A stretch of DNA of 64,000 bases from Streptomyces malaysiense (GTDB taxonomy: Bacteria > Actinomycetota > Actinomycetes > Streptomycetales > Streptomycetaceae): positions 89,400 through 153,399 of the forward strand of contig NZ_LBDA02000033.1 in NCBI RefSeq assembly GCF_000980885.2, written 5' to 3'. Position numbers and translations under genes: made by a program. Shown in pieces: positions 27,058 through 35,313 of this stretch (positions are counted from its first letter, which is position 1; every line of letters begins with the position of its first letter). The notes under the pieces were generated by a model that had not been told where the DNA came from, did no database searches, and saw only the letters and a program-made list of their open reading frames with translations.

Positions 27058-27990
27058 GTGAGAGTGCTCGTACTCGTCGCTCCCGGCCAGGGCGCCCAGA
27101 CGCCCGGCTTCCTGACCCCCTGGCTCGAACTCCCCGGTGCCGCCGACCGTGTCGCCGCGTGGTCGGACGCCATCGGTCTCGACCTGGTGCACTACGGGAC
27201 CCAGGCCGACGCCGACGCGATCCGGGACACCTCCGTGGCCCAGCCGCTGCTGGTCGCCGCCGGGATCCTGTCCGCCGCGGCACTCGGTGCCATGCCGGAG
27301 ATCGCGCCGGGCGCGGTGGCCGGGCACAGCGTCGGCGAGATCACCGCGGCCGTCTTCGCGGGCGTGCTGTCGGACGCCGCGGCCCTCCGGTTCGTGCGCA
27401 CCCGCGGCCTCGCCATGGCCGATGCCGCCGCGATCACCGAGACCGGCATGTCGGCGCTGCTCGGCGGCGACCCCGAGACCTCGGTCGCGCACCTGGAGAA
27501 GCTCGGCCTGACGCCGGCGAACATCAACGGCGCGGGGCAGATCGTCGCGGCGGGGACGCTGGAGCAGCTGGCCGCGCTGGCCGAGGACAAGCCCGAAGGC
27601 GTGCGCAAGGTCGTCCCGCTGAAGGTGGCCGGCGCCTTCCACACCCGGCACATGGCCCCCGCGGTCGAGACGCTGGCCAAGGCCGCCGCCGATCTCGCGC
27701 CCGCCGACCCCGGTATCCCCTACGTCTCCAACAGGGACGGAAGGCCCGTCGCCTCCGGCGCCGAGGTGCTCGAACGCCTGGTCGGCCAGGTGGCCAACCC
27801 GGTGCGCTGGGACCTGTGCATGGAGACGTTCAAGGAGCTGGGCGTCACCACGCTCATCGAGGTGTGCCCCGGTGGCACGCTCACCGGGCTGGCCAAGCGG
27901 GCGCTGCCCGGCGTCAGGACGCTGGCCCTGAAGACCCCCGACGACCTCGACGCGGCCCGTGCGCTCATCACCGAGCACGTCGACGCCTGA
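27058..27990 (+). CDS. fabD: Malonyl-CoA:ACP transacylase
   Basis: 310 aa with a GTG start; a second GTG two codons later is equally usable. GQGAQ near residue 9 and the nucleophile motif GHSVGEITA near 91 are intact, with the partner His in GAFHTRHMAP near 201. It moves malonyl groups from CoA to ACP for fatty acid synthesis and is often shared with type II polyketide synthases in Streptomyces. It is the first gene of fabD-fabH-acpP-fabF. The stop lies inside a GACGCCT triplet repeat. Confidence 0.97.
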   Translation: MRVLVLVAPGQGAQTPGFLTPWLELPGAADRVAAWSDAIGLDLVHYGTQADADAIRDTSVAQPLLVAAGILSAAALGAMPEIAPGAVAGHSVGEITAAVFAGVLSDAAALRFVRTRGLAMADAAAITETGMSALLGGDPETSVAHLEKLGLTPANINGAGQIVAAGTLEQLAALAEDKPEGVRKVVPLKVAGAFHTRHMAPAVETLAKAAADLAPADPGIPYVSNRDGRPVASGAEVLERLVGQVANPVRWDLCMETFKELGVTTLIEVCPGGTLTGLAKRALPGVRTLALKTPDDLDAARALITEHVDA

Positions 27991-28002
27991 CGCCTGACGC
28001 CT
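27982..28002 (+). repeat. Three tandem GACGCCT heptamers at the fabD stop
   Basis: The heptamer array covers the fabD stop codon and abuts the AAGGAG of fabH. The unit is not a multiple of three, so unit loss or gain would change the frame of the stop. Confidence 0.75.
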
Positions 28003-28014
28003 AAGGAGCCGTAG

Positions 28015-29046
28015 ATGGCGAAGATCAAGCCCAGCAAGGGCGCCCCGTACGCGCGCATCCTCGGTGTCGGCGGCTACCGCCCGACCCGTGTGGTGCCCAA
28101 CGAGGTGATCCTGGAGAAGATCGATTCGTCCGACGAGTGGATCCGCTCCCGTTCCGGCATCGAGAGCCGGCACTGGGCGGGCTCCGAGGAGACGGTGGCC
28201 GCGATGTCGGTCGAGGCGGCCGGCAAGGCGATCGCCAACGCCGGTATCGACGCCTCGCGGGTCGGCGCGGTCGTCGTGTCGACGGTGTCGCACTTCGCCC
28301 AGACCCCGGCCATCGCCACCTCGATCGCCGACCAGCTCGGCACCGAGAAGGCGGCCGCCTTCGACATCTCGGCCGGCTGCGCGGGCTTCGGCTACGGCCT
28401 GACCCTGGCCAAGGGCATGGTCGTGGAGGGCTCCGCCGAGTACGTCGTGGTGATCGGCGTGGAGCGGCTCAGCGACCTGACCGACCTGGAGGACCGGGCC
28501 ACGGCCTTCCTGTTCGGCGACGGCGCCGGCGCGGTCGTCGTGGGTCCCGCCACGGAGCCGGCCATCGGCCCGACCGTGTGGGGATCCGAGGGCGACAAGT
28601 CCGACATCATCAAGCAGACCGTCCCGTGGGACCGTTTCCACGTCGGGGACGTCGACGAACTCCCGCTGGACAGCGAGGGGAACATCAAGTTCCCCGCGAT
28701 CACGCAGGAGGGCCAGGCGGTGTTCCGCTGGGCCGTGTTCGAGATGGCGAAGGTCGCCCAGCAGGCGCTGGACGCGGCCGGGATCACCTCGGAGGACCTG
28801 GACGTCTTCATCCCGCACCAGGCCAATGTGCGGATCATCGACTCGATGGTGAAGACCCTCAAGCTGCCGGAGCATGTCACGGTCGCCCGTGACATCCGCA
28901 CCACCGGCAACACCTCGGCCGCCTCGATCCCGCTCGCCATGGAGCGGCTCCTGGCGACCGGGGAGGCGAAGAGCGGTGACACCGCGCTCGTCATCGGATT
29001 CGGGGCGGGTCTCGTCTACGCCGCCACGGTCGTTACCCTCCCCTAG
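28015..29046 (+). CDS. fabH: Beta-ketoacyl-ACP synthase III
   Basis: 343 aa after AAGGAGCC. The catalytic triad is Cys in SAGCAGFGYGL, His in IPHQANVRI and Asn in TTGNTSAASIP. It starts chains by condensing acyl-CoA with malonyl-ACP; in streptomycetes the preference for branched starters (isobutyryl, isovaleryl, anteisovaleryl) gives iso/anteiso fatty acids. It is tightly placed in the operon, 24 nt after fabD. Two small hairpins lie between it and acpP. Confidence 0.97.
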   Translation: MAKIKPSKGAPYARILGVGGYRPTRVVPNEVILEKIDSSDEWIRSRSGIESRHWAGSEETVAAMSVEAAGKAIANAGIDASRVGAVVVSTVSHFAQTPAIATSIADQLGTEKAAAFDISAGCAGFGYGLTLAKGMVVEGSAEYVVVIGVERLSDLTDLEDRATAFLFGDGAGAVVVGPATEPAIGPTVWGSEGDKSDIIKQTVPWDRFHVGDVDELPLDSEGNIKFPAITQEGQAVFRWAVFEMAKVAQQALDAAGITSEDLDVFIPHQANVRIIDSMVKTLKLPEHVTVARDIRTTGNTSAASIPLAMERLLATGEAKSGDTALVIGFGAGLVYAATVVTLP

Positions 29047-29127
29047 GCACTCCGTGCCGGATCATGCGATCCGATGGGGGGACAAATGCCACAAACCGTC
29101 TGGAACATCGAAGAAGGAGCGCCTCAC

Positions 29128-29376
29128 ATGGCCGCCACTCAGGAAGAGATCGTCGAAGGTCTCGCCGAAATCGTCAACGAGATCGCCGGCATCCCGGTTG
29201 AGGACGTCCAGCTGGACAAGTCCTTCACCGACGACCTGGACGTCGACTCGCTGTCCATGGTCGAGGTCGTCGTCGCCGCCGAGGAGCGCTTCGACGTGAA
29301 GATCCCGGACGAGGACGTCAAGAACCTCAAGACCGTCGGCGACGCGACCGACTACATCCTCAAGCACCAGGCCTGA
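29128..29376 (+). CDS. acpP: Acyl carrier protein of fatty acid synthesis
   Basis: 82 aa, strong GAAGGAG before the ATG. The phosphopantetheine attachment site is S41 in DDLDVDSLSMVE. It is strongly acidic with the usual four-helix pattern (IPVEDVQLDKSF; VKIPDEDVKNLKT). It carries the growing chain between FabD, FabH and FabF. An earlier in-frame ATG 18 codons upstream was rejected because it lacks a ribosome site and is not in the family. A stable hairpin directly follows. Confidence 0.97.
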   Translation: MAATQEEIVEGLAEIVNEIAGIPVEDVQLDKSFTDDLDVDSLSMVEVVVAAEERFDVKIPDEDVKNLKTVGDATDYILKHQA

Positions 29377-29388
29377 GCCATTCGCTGA

Positions 29389-29417
29389 GGCCCTACGGCC
29401 CGTCAGGCCGCAGGGCC
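29389..29417 (+). terminator. Intra-operon hairpin after acpP
   Basis: GGCCCTACGGCC pairs with GGCCGCAGGGCC (11 of 12 plus one wobble) around a 5-nt loop. Its position suggests an mRNA 3'-end stabiliser or partial terminator giving more ACP than FabF. Confidence 0.6.
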
Positions 29418-29489
29418 CTCGGGTCGGCAAGGCCCCGCCACCCGGCGGTGGCGCCGTAGATTCCCGCATCCGTTGGAGAAAGAATTCCC

Positions 29490-30752
29490 GTGAGCCCGAC
29501 CAATCGCACCGTGGTCGTCACCGGTATCGGCGCAACCACACCGCTGGGTGGCGACGCAGCTTCGTTCTGGGAGGCCCTGGTCGCCGGCGAGTCCGGTGTC
29601 GGTCCTCTGGAGGAGGAGTGGGCGGCGGACCTCCCGGTCCGTATCGCCGCCCGCATCGCCGTCGAGCCGGGTGAGATCATCCCCCGGCCGCAGGCCCGCA
29701 AGCTCGACCGCTCGGCGCAGTTCGCGCTGATCGCCGCGCGCGAGGCGTGGCAGGACGCCGGCTTCACCGCCAGGGCCGGCGAGGACACGTCCGTCGACCC
29801 CGACCGTCTCGGCACGGTCATCGCCTCCGGCATCGGCGGTGTGACGACGCTGCTGGACCAGTACGACGTGCTGCGGGAGAAGGGCGTACGCCGCGTCTCC
29901 CCGCACACCGTGCCGATGCTCATGCCCAACTCCCCGGCGGCCAACGTCGGTATCGACCTGGGCGCGCGCGCCGGCGTGCACACCCCCGTGTCGGCCTGCG
30001 CCTCCGGCGCCGAGGCCATCGGGTACGCGATCGAGATGATCCGCACCGGGCGTGCGGACGTCGTCATCGCCGGTGGCACCGAGGCCGCGATCCACCCGCT
30101 GCCCATCGCCGCGTTCGGCAACATGATGGCGATGTCCAAGAACAACGAGGACCCCTCGGGCGCGTCCCGGCCCTTCGACACGGGCCGCGACGGCTTCGTG
30201 CTCGGCGAGGGCGCCGGCGTGATCATCCTTGAGTCCGAGGAGCACGCGAAGGCCCGCGGCGCCCGGATCTACGTGGAGGCGGTCGGCCAGGGCATCTCCG
30301 CCGACAGTCACCACATCACGCAGCCCGAGCCCTCGGGCAACGGCATCGCGCACGCGCTGCAGAACCTGCTGGACAGCACGGACCTGAAGCCGGCCGAGGT
30401 CGTACACGTCAACGCGCACGCCACGTCCACCCCGCAGGGTGACACCGCCGAGATCAAGGCGCTGTGGAAGGTGTTCGGCGACGACGTCGAGCACATGGCG
30501 ATCTCCGCCACCAAGTCGATGACCGGTCACCTTCTCGGTGGCGCCGGCGGCATCGAGACGGTGGCGTCGATCCTGGCGCTGGTGAACCGCACGGCGCCCC
30601 CGACGATCAACGTGAAGGAACTCGACCCCGAGGTCAACGCGGACATCGTGGTCGGCGAGGCCCGGCAGCTGCCGCAGGGCCGCGTCGCCGCGCTGAACGA
30701 CTCGTTCGGGTTCGGCGGCCACAACGTGGTGCTGGCGTTCCGCACGATCTGA
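29490..30752 (+). CDS. fabF: Beta-ketoacyl-ACP synthase II
   Basis: 420 aa with a GTG start. The thiolase-fold catalytic residues are Cys in VSACASGAEA, His in VNAHATSTPQGD and His in TGHLLGGAGGIE; Lys is in SATKSMTGH. It elongates acyl-ACP with malonyl-ACP. It is last in the fab operon, 113 nt after acpP. A perfect 42-bp palindrome ends the operon. Confidence 0.97.
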   Translation: MSPTNRTVVVTGIGATTPLGGDAASFWEALVAGESGVGPLEEEWAADLPVRIAARIAVEPGEIIPRPQARKLDRSAQFALIAAREAWQDAGFTARAGEDTSVDPDRLGTVIASGIGGVTTLLDQYDVLREKGVRRVSPHTVPMLMPNSPAANVGIDLGARAGVHTPVSACASGAEAIGYAIEMIRTGRADVVIAGGTEAAIHPLPIAAFGNMMAMSKNNEDPSGASRPFDTGRDGFVLGEGAGVIILESEEHAKARGARIYVEAVGQGISADSHHITQPEPSGNGIAHALQNLLDSTDLKPAEVVHVNAHATSTPQGDTAEIKALWKVFGDDVEHMAISATKSMTGHLLGGAGGIETVASILALVNRTAPPTINVKELDPEVNADIVVGEARQLPQGRVAALNDSFGFGGHNVVLAFRTI

Positions 30753-30757
30753 GTACG

Positions 30758-30799
30758 CACGGGAAAGGGCCCCACCGGCCGGTGGGGCCCTTTCCCGTG
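30758..30799. terminator. 42-bp perfect palindrome, bidirectional terminator of the fab operon
   Basis: The arms are 21 bp each with no mismatch and no loop; the left arm begins CACGGGAAAGGGCCCC. It starts six bases after the fabF stop and is also just beyond the end of the convergent DUF3145 gene. Confidence 0.9.
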
Positions 30800-30822
30800 T
30801 CCGCGGACGAATCCGGCCGTGC

Positions 30823-31317
30823 TCAGACCACCTGGTGCAGCCACCGCACCGGCGCGCCCTCCCCGGCGTACCTGAACGGCTCCAGTTCGTCGTCCCACGG
30901 CTTGCCGAGCAGCTTGGCGATCTCGGCCTCCAGGTCCGTCTCCTCGCGCTGGGAGCGGGTGAGGGCGGCGCGCAGCCGGTCCTCGGGGATGAGGATGTCG
31001 CCGTGGATGCCGGTGACGGCGTGGAAGATGCCCAGGTCCGGGGTGCAGCTGTAGCGCTCGCCCTCGGCGGTGGCGCAGGGCTCCGCGGTGACCTCGAAGC
31101 GCAGCAGATGCCAGCCGCGCAGCGCGGAGGCGAGCTTGGAGGCGGTGCCGGGCCGGCCCTGCCAGGAGAACTCCGAGCGCCAGGTGCCGGGGGCCGCGGG
31201 CTGCCGGATCCAGTCGAGGTTGACGCGCGTGCCGAGCACCCCGGCGACGGCCCACTCGACGTGCGGGCACAGCGCGCGCGGCGCGGAGTGCACGTACAGA
31301 ACTCCACGTGTCGTCAC
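30823..31317 (-). CDS. DUF3145 family protein
   Basis: 164 aa, starting with GTG at VTTRGVLYVHSAP; the longer open frame was rejected because GGAGG stands five bases before this codon. Conserved features: HVEWAVAGVLG, a Trp-rich strand, and IFHAVTGIHGDILIPEDRL. DUF3145 proteins are actinobacterial, of unknown function, and consistently next to the fab operon. It is convergent with fabF and shares the palindromic terminator. Confidence 0.88.
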   Translation of the reverse strand: MTTRGVLYVHSAPRALCPHVEWAVAGVLGTRVNLDWIRQPAAPGTWRSEFSWQGRPGTASKLASALRGWHLLRFEVTAEPCATAEGERYSCTPDLGIFHAVTGIHGDILIPEDRLRAALTRSQREETDLEAEIAKLLGKPWDDELEPFRYAGEGAPVRWLHQVV

Positions 31318-31571
31318 CGGAACCTCCGGGCTGAGCGGGACATCTTGCTGGCTGGCTGGCGGCTGTGGCACGACGGCCGCGCTGATGGCGAGGCTACCCT
31401 GCGCCGGGGCAAGGAGTGTGACGTACCGTCGGTCCCGGTGGCAGGAATCCTTCACCATTCACCCAGGGGGACGCTTGTACGGGCCCCGTTCGTTCCAGCG
31501 GGCCCGGTACCGGGAACCCTCGCACGTTGTCATGGGGGGAGCACCCACTTCGATCGAGGAGAACACCAGGG

Positions 31572-32456
31572 ATGCGGAAGCGAAGGCACCGGGCGCGGCT
31601 CGCGCTGGCCGTGGCGGCGGCCACCGTGCTGGGCGCCGCCGGGTGCGACGCCGGGGGCTCGCCCGCGGCCCGCGGCACCGGGGCGCGGGCCGCCGAGGCA
31701 CCGGTGTGGAACCGCAGTCCGGCCTCGATCGCCGCGGTCGGCGACTCCATCACCCGGGGCTTCGACGCGTGCACGGTGCTGTCGGACTGCCCCGAGGTGT
31801 CCTGGGCGACGGGCAGCGACGCCCAGGTGGAGAGTCTGGCGGTACGGCTCCTCGGCGCGGAGGGCGCGGCCGGGCACAGCTGGAACTACGCGATGACGGG
31901 CGCCCGAATGGCGGATCTTTCGCAGCAGATGGCGGATGCGGCGAGTCGCGACCCGGAACTGGTCACGGTGATGGTCGGAGCGAACGACGCCTGCCGTTCC
32001 TCCACCCGGGCGATGACCCCGGTGGCCGGCTTCCGCGCGGACTTCGAGGAGGCCCTGCGCACCCTGCGCGCGGCCGCCCCCAGGGCGCAGGTGTACGTCG
32101 CGAGCGTGCCGAACCTGAAGCGGCTCTGGGAGCAGGGCCGGGGCAATCCGCTGGGCAAGGAGGTCTGGAAGCTCGGCATCTGCCCCTCGATGCTGGGCGA
32201 CGCCGACGACCTGGGCGAGGCGGCCGAGCACCGGCGCGACCAGGTCGAGGACCGGGTGGTCGCCTACAACAAGGTGCTGGAGGAGGTCTGCGCCGCCGAC
32301 CGCCGCTGCCGCTTCGACGGCGACGCGGTGTACGACTACCGCTTCGGCACCGACCAGCTCAGCCACTGGGACTGGTTCCACCCCAGCAAGGACGGCCAGG
32401 CCCGGCTGGCGGCGATCGCCTACCGTACGGTCACGGCCGCGGGTCCGGCGGCGTAG
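31572..32456 (+). CDS. SGNH/GDSL-type esterase lipoprotein
   Basis: 294 aa from MRKRRHRARLAL; an earlier in-frame ATG at 31527 adds 15 residues. The signal peptide ends in LGAAGC, a slightly unusual lipobox with Ala at -3, so a lipid-anchored extracellular enzyme is likely. SGNH motifs: VGDSITRG (block I Ser), the Gly in YAMTGARMADL, GANDAC (block III Asn) and DWFHPSKDG (catalytic Asp and His). Six or more cysteines in the body suggest disulphides. It is convergent with the next gene, their 3' ends overlapping by 26 bases. Confidence 0.88.
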   Translation: MRKRRHRARLALAVAAATVLGAAGCDAGGSPAARGTGARAAEAPVWNRSPASIAAVGDSITRGFDACTVLSDCPEVSWATGSDAQVESLAVRLLGAEGAAGHSWNYAMTGARMADLSQQMADAASRDPELVTVMVGANDACRSSTRAMTPVAGFRADFEEALRTLRAAAPRAQVYVASVPNLKRLWEQGRGNPLGKEVWKLGICPSMLGDADDLGEAAEHRRDQVEDRVVAYNKVLEEVCAADRRCRFDGDAVYDYRFGTDQLSHWDWFHPSKDGQARLAAIAYRTVTAAGPAA

Positions 32457-32922
32457 CGCCCCCGCCCCCGTCCTGGTGCCGGGCCAGTTCGGCGGCGAGC
32501 CGGCGCAGGACCGTGTGGTTGGCGCGGCGCATCGTGGCGCGGACGACGGGGGCCAGCAGGCGGTCGGGCAGCGGTGCGCGCAGCCAGGTGTAGGTGAAGG
32601 AGACCCGGCTGCCGCCGCCGTCCGGGAGCGGGGCGATGGTGTATATGCCGTGGGCCTCGCGGCGGCCGGCGGCGCTGACGTTGTGCTCGACGATGCGCTC
32701 GGGCGGTTCGGAGTTGATGACCTCGATGCTGACACCGGTCCTCGTACCGCCCAGGACGGCCGTGACGGTGGCGCGGGCGCCGAAACCGCGGCTCGGGCCG
32801 CTGTAGTGCCAGTCGGTCAGATAGTGGTCGGTGAACCGCTCGTGATGGGCCAGCACATCGAGGAACTCGTAAACCTGTGCGGGCGGGTACGGAACCTCGG
32901 TCGACACGGTGACGGGTCGCAT
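32431..32922 (-). CDS. SRPBCC-fold (polyketide cyclase/START-like) protein
   Basis: 163 aa from MRPVTVSTEVPYPPAQVYEF; 11 upstream in-frame residues were omitted for family fit. It has the N-terminal strand and helix of the fold (YPPAQVYEFLDVLAHHERF), then a beta-rich part (IEVINSEPPERIVEHNV) and a long C-terminal helix with VRATMRRANHTVL. SRPBCC proteins bind hydrophobic ligands; this one has no marked catalytic residues. The divergent neighbour is galM. Confidence 0.82.
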   Translation of the reverse strand: MRPVTVSTEVPYPPAQVYEFLDVLAHHERFTDHYLTDWHYSGPSRGFGARATVTAVLGGTRTGVSIEVINSEPPERIVEHNVSAAGRREAHGIYTIAPLPDGGGSRVSFTYTWLRAPLPDRLLAPVVRATMRRANHTVLRRLAAELARHQDGGGGATPPDPRP

Positions 32923-32968
32923 GGACAGCACGCTACAGAGGACCTCGCCGGTCACCTAGGGTTTCGGC

Positions 32969-33946
32969 ATGAGCGAACTCTTCGGCACACTCCCCGACGG
33001 CACCGAGGTCCACCGCTGGACGCTGGAGCGGGGCGGGACGCGGGTGGAGATCCTGACGTACGGCGGGATCGTGCGCTCGGTCGAGGTGCCGGACCGGGAG
33101 GGCCGGACGGCAGACGTGGTGCTCGGGTTCGCCGGCCTCGACGGCTATCTCGCGCATCCGGAGCCGTACCTGGGCGCGCTGGTCGGGCGGTACGCCAACC
33201 GGATCGCGGGGGCGCGGTTCCCGCTGGACGACGCGGTGTACGCCCTGGAGCCGAACGAGGGGCCGCATCTGCTGCACGGGGGCGCGCGGGGGTTCGACAA
33301 GCGGGTGTGGGAGGCGGCGGCCGTCGAGCACGGGGTGCGGCTCGCCCGGGTGAGTCCGCACGGCGAGGAGGGCTTCCCGGGCCGGCTCGACGTGGCGGTG
33401 ACGTACACGCTGGACGCCTCCGGTGCGCTGCGCATCGCGTACGAGGCGACGACGGACGCGCCGACCGTGGTCGCGCTCACCAGCCACGGCTACTTCAACC
33501 TCGCCGGTTCCGGCGCGGGTTCGGCGGCCGGCCACGAACTGCGGCTCGCCGCCTCCCGGTTGACGGCGATCGACGGAGACCTGATCCCCACGGGCGAGCT
33601 GCGCGAGGTGACCGGCTCGCGCTTCGACTTCCGCACCCCCCGCGAGGTGGGCACGGGGTACGACCACAACTTCGTGCTCGACAAGGGCGTCACGCTGGTG
33701 CCCGAGGAGGTCGCCGAACTGCACCACCCGTCCTGCGGCCGTACCCTCACCGTCTCGACGACCGAACCCGGACTCCAGCTCTACACCGGCGACCACCTCC
33801 CCGCGCCCTTCGCCCCATGCGACGGGATCGCCCTGGAGACCCAGCACTTCCCGGACTCCCCGAACCACCCGGACTTCCCGTCCACGGTGCTGCGCCCCGG
33901 CGAGGTGTACCGCTCGGAGACGGTGTACGGCTTCTCCGTGCGCTGA
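32969..33946 (+). CDS. galM: Aldose 1-epimerase (mutarotase)
   Basis: 325 aa. GRYANRIAGARF near residue 75, the catalytic His in TSHGYFNLAG near 173 and the catalytic Glu in ALETQHFPDSPNHP near 293 are all present, as are the substrate residues around HLLHGG. It interconverts alpha and beta anomers of galactose and glucose. A beta-galactosidase is encoded 6 kb further on, which makes a link to galactose use plausible but not operonic. Confidence 0.95.
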   Translation: MSELFGTLPDGTEVHRWTLERGGTRVEILTYGGIVRSVEVPDREGRTADVVLGFAGLDGYLAHPEPYLGALVGRYANRIAGARFPLDDAVYALEPNEGPHLLHGGARGFDKRVWEAAAVEHGVRLARVSPHGEEGFPGRLDVAVTYTLDASGALRIAYEATTDAPTVVALTSHGYFNLAGSGAGSAAGHELRLAASRLTAIDGDLIPTGELREVTGSRFDFRTPREVGTGYDHNFVLDKGVTLVPEEVAELHHPSCGRTLTVSTTEPGLQLYTGDHLPAPFAPCDGIALETQHFPDSPNHPDFPSTVLRPGEVYRSETVYGFSVR

Positions 33947-34024
33947 CGGTGCCCGCGGGCGTCCCCCGGCCGGCGCGGGCCGGAGGATCTCCTTCGCGAG
34001 CAGGTCCCGTCAGGGACGCTGCGG

Positions 34025-34218
34025 GTCGCCCGGCAGCAGGTGATGTACCTGAAACGGCCCAGCGGGCAGAGCCAGTTCAGCGTCCCGCCGGAGCAGGCGC
34101 CAAGAACGAGCCGGGCAGGACCCCGCACGGCTGCATCGAGTCGGTCCGCGTCGAACGCGCCCGCAGCCGGCTGGAGTCCGCCGACGCCGCTCTCGAACGC
34201 ATCGCCGCCGCCTGCGGA
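34025..34218 (+). pseudogene. Decayed GlxA/AraC-family regulator fragment
   Basis: In one frame the sequence reads VARQQVMYLKRPSGQSQFSV, the junction typical of the end of the DJ-1/PfpI domain of GlxA-type regulators. About 35 codons later, in another frame, it reads ESVRVERARSRLESADAAL and ERIAAACG, the first helices of the second half of an AraC DNA-binding domain. The part between (the first helix-turn-helix) is missing and the frame is shifted, so this is a remnant left by deletion. The rest of the 314-nt gap between galM and the next gene holds no other gene. Confidence 0.7.
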
Positions 34219-34260
34219 CGACACCCGCCTGAGATCGCGGCCGGGCCGGAGCGGTCCGGG

Positions 34261-35295
34261 TCAGTCCCCCTCGCGGCGGGCGACGCGCAGGGGGCCCGGG
34301 GTCTCGCCGCGCATCCGGGCGGCCGCCCGCTTCAGGAGGGTCATCGCGGCGGCGCAGATCAGCATGGTGCCGATACCGGCCGCGGCCTGCTCCGCCTCGC
34401 CGCCCTTCACCCCCTCGCCCGCGACGGTCGTCGCCAGCGCGAAGATGACCGAGTACAGACTCCGTCCGACCTTCGCGCCGGCGGGGATCACCTGGAGCAG
34501 CTGCGGCAGGGTGCTCGCGGCGCCGATCGCCATGCCGAACGGCAGCGCGGCGGCGGTCACCAGGGCGCCGAACCCGAAGGAGTTGCCGTAGGCGCCCCAT
34601 CCGGCGCCCTTGTAGAGGAGCCAGCCGGTTCCCGTGAGCGACAGCAGGACGAGCAGGCCGTTCAGATACGCGGCGAAGGTGGCGGCCTTGCGCGCGCCCG
34701 GCAGATGCGCGGCGGGACTGCGCCAGGCGTCCGCCGTGATCAGCCTCAACCGGCCGCGCAGTCCGCGCATCTGGATCAGCGAGTAGCCGCCGAGGGCGAG
34801 CAGCCCGAGTCCGGCGACCGCCGCGGCGAACCCGATCGGGCCCCGGGTGAACCCGTAGTGCAGGCCGCCGGAGGTCAGCGGCAGCCCGAGCACCATCCCG
34901 TAGGACATCGGCTTGGCCTTCGCCTGGATCCGGAGCGCCAACTCGCGCTGCTCGGGCGTGAGACCGGGATCCAGCCGCATCCGGCTCTCACCGACGTGCC
35001 GGACGGGCGCCGGGGGCGCCTGGTGGGGCGGGTAGGGCTGCGGCGGGTGGCCCTGGGGCGGGTACGGCTGATTCTGGTGGGGCGGGTACCCCTGCGGCTG
35101 GTACGGCGGCTGCTGGTACGGCGGATACCCCTGCTGCTGGTACGGCGGCTGCTGCGGCTGCTGGTACGGCGGGTACCCCTGCTGCTGGTACGGCGGATAC
35201 CCCTGCTGCTGATTCTGCTGCTGACCTGGAAACACGTCGGCTCTCCCCCGTGCTCTCGGCACCTCTTCGGTACTCGCGGCCCGGGAGTCTGCCAT
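34261..35295 (-). CDS. Membrane protein with Gln/Pro/Tyr/Gly-rich repeat N-terminus
   Basis: 344 aa. Residues about 24-95 are low-complexity, built from repeats of the GYPPYQQ kind, followed by a linker (RMRLDPGLTPEQRELALRI) and a C-terminal half with about five membrane helices. I do not recognise a family for the membrane part. The tail is like those of actinobacterial membrane proteins that form condensates or bind other proteins, but no function can be assigned. It reads in the same direction as the EI24 gene upstream, 18 nt away, so they may be an operon. Confidence 0.8.
   Translation of the reverse strand: MADSRAASTEEVPRARGRADVFPGQQQNQQQGYPPYQQQGYPPYQQPQQPPYQQQGYPPYQQPPYQPQGYPPHQNQPYPPQGHPPQPYPPHQAPPAPVRHVGESRMRLDPGLTPEQRELALRIQAKAKPMSYGMVLGLPLTSGGLHYGFTRGPIGFAAAVAGLGLLALGGYSLIQMRGLRGRLRLITADAWRSPAAHLPGARKAATFAAYLNGLLVLLSLTGTGWLLYKGAGWGAYGNSFGFGALVTAAALPFGMAIGAASTLPQLLQVIPAGAKVGRSLYSVIFALATTVAGEGVKGGEAEQAAAGIGTMLICAAAMTLLKRAAARMRGETPGPLRVARREGD
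35041..35226 (-). repeat. Coding low-complexity repeat (GYPPYQQ units)
   Basis: Degenerate 18-30 nt units such as TACCCGCCGTACCAGCAG recur at least six times within the 5' part of the membrane-protein gene. Confidence 0.7.
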
Positions 35296-35313
35296 ACGCG
35301 GCCGAGGGCGCGG

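Noticed and set aside
25019..27283. A 754-codon frame on the minus strand including pirin
   Set aside because: Only the last 218 codons match pirin; the upstream part is opposite fasR, which has clear PucR-type features.
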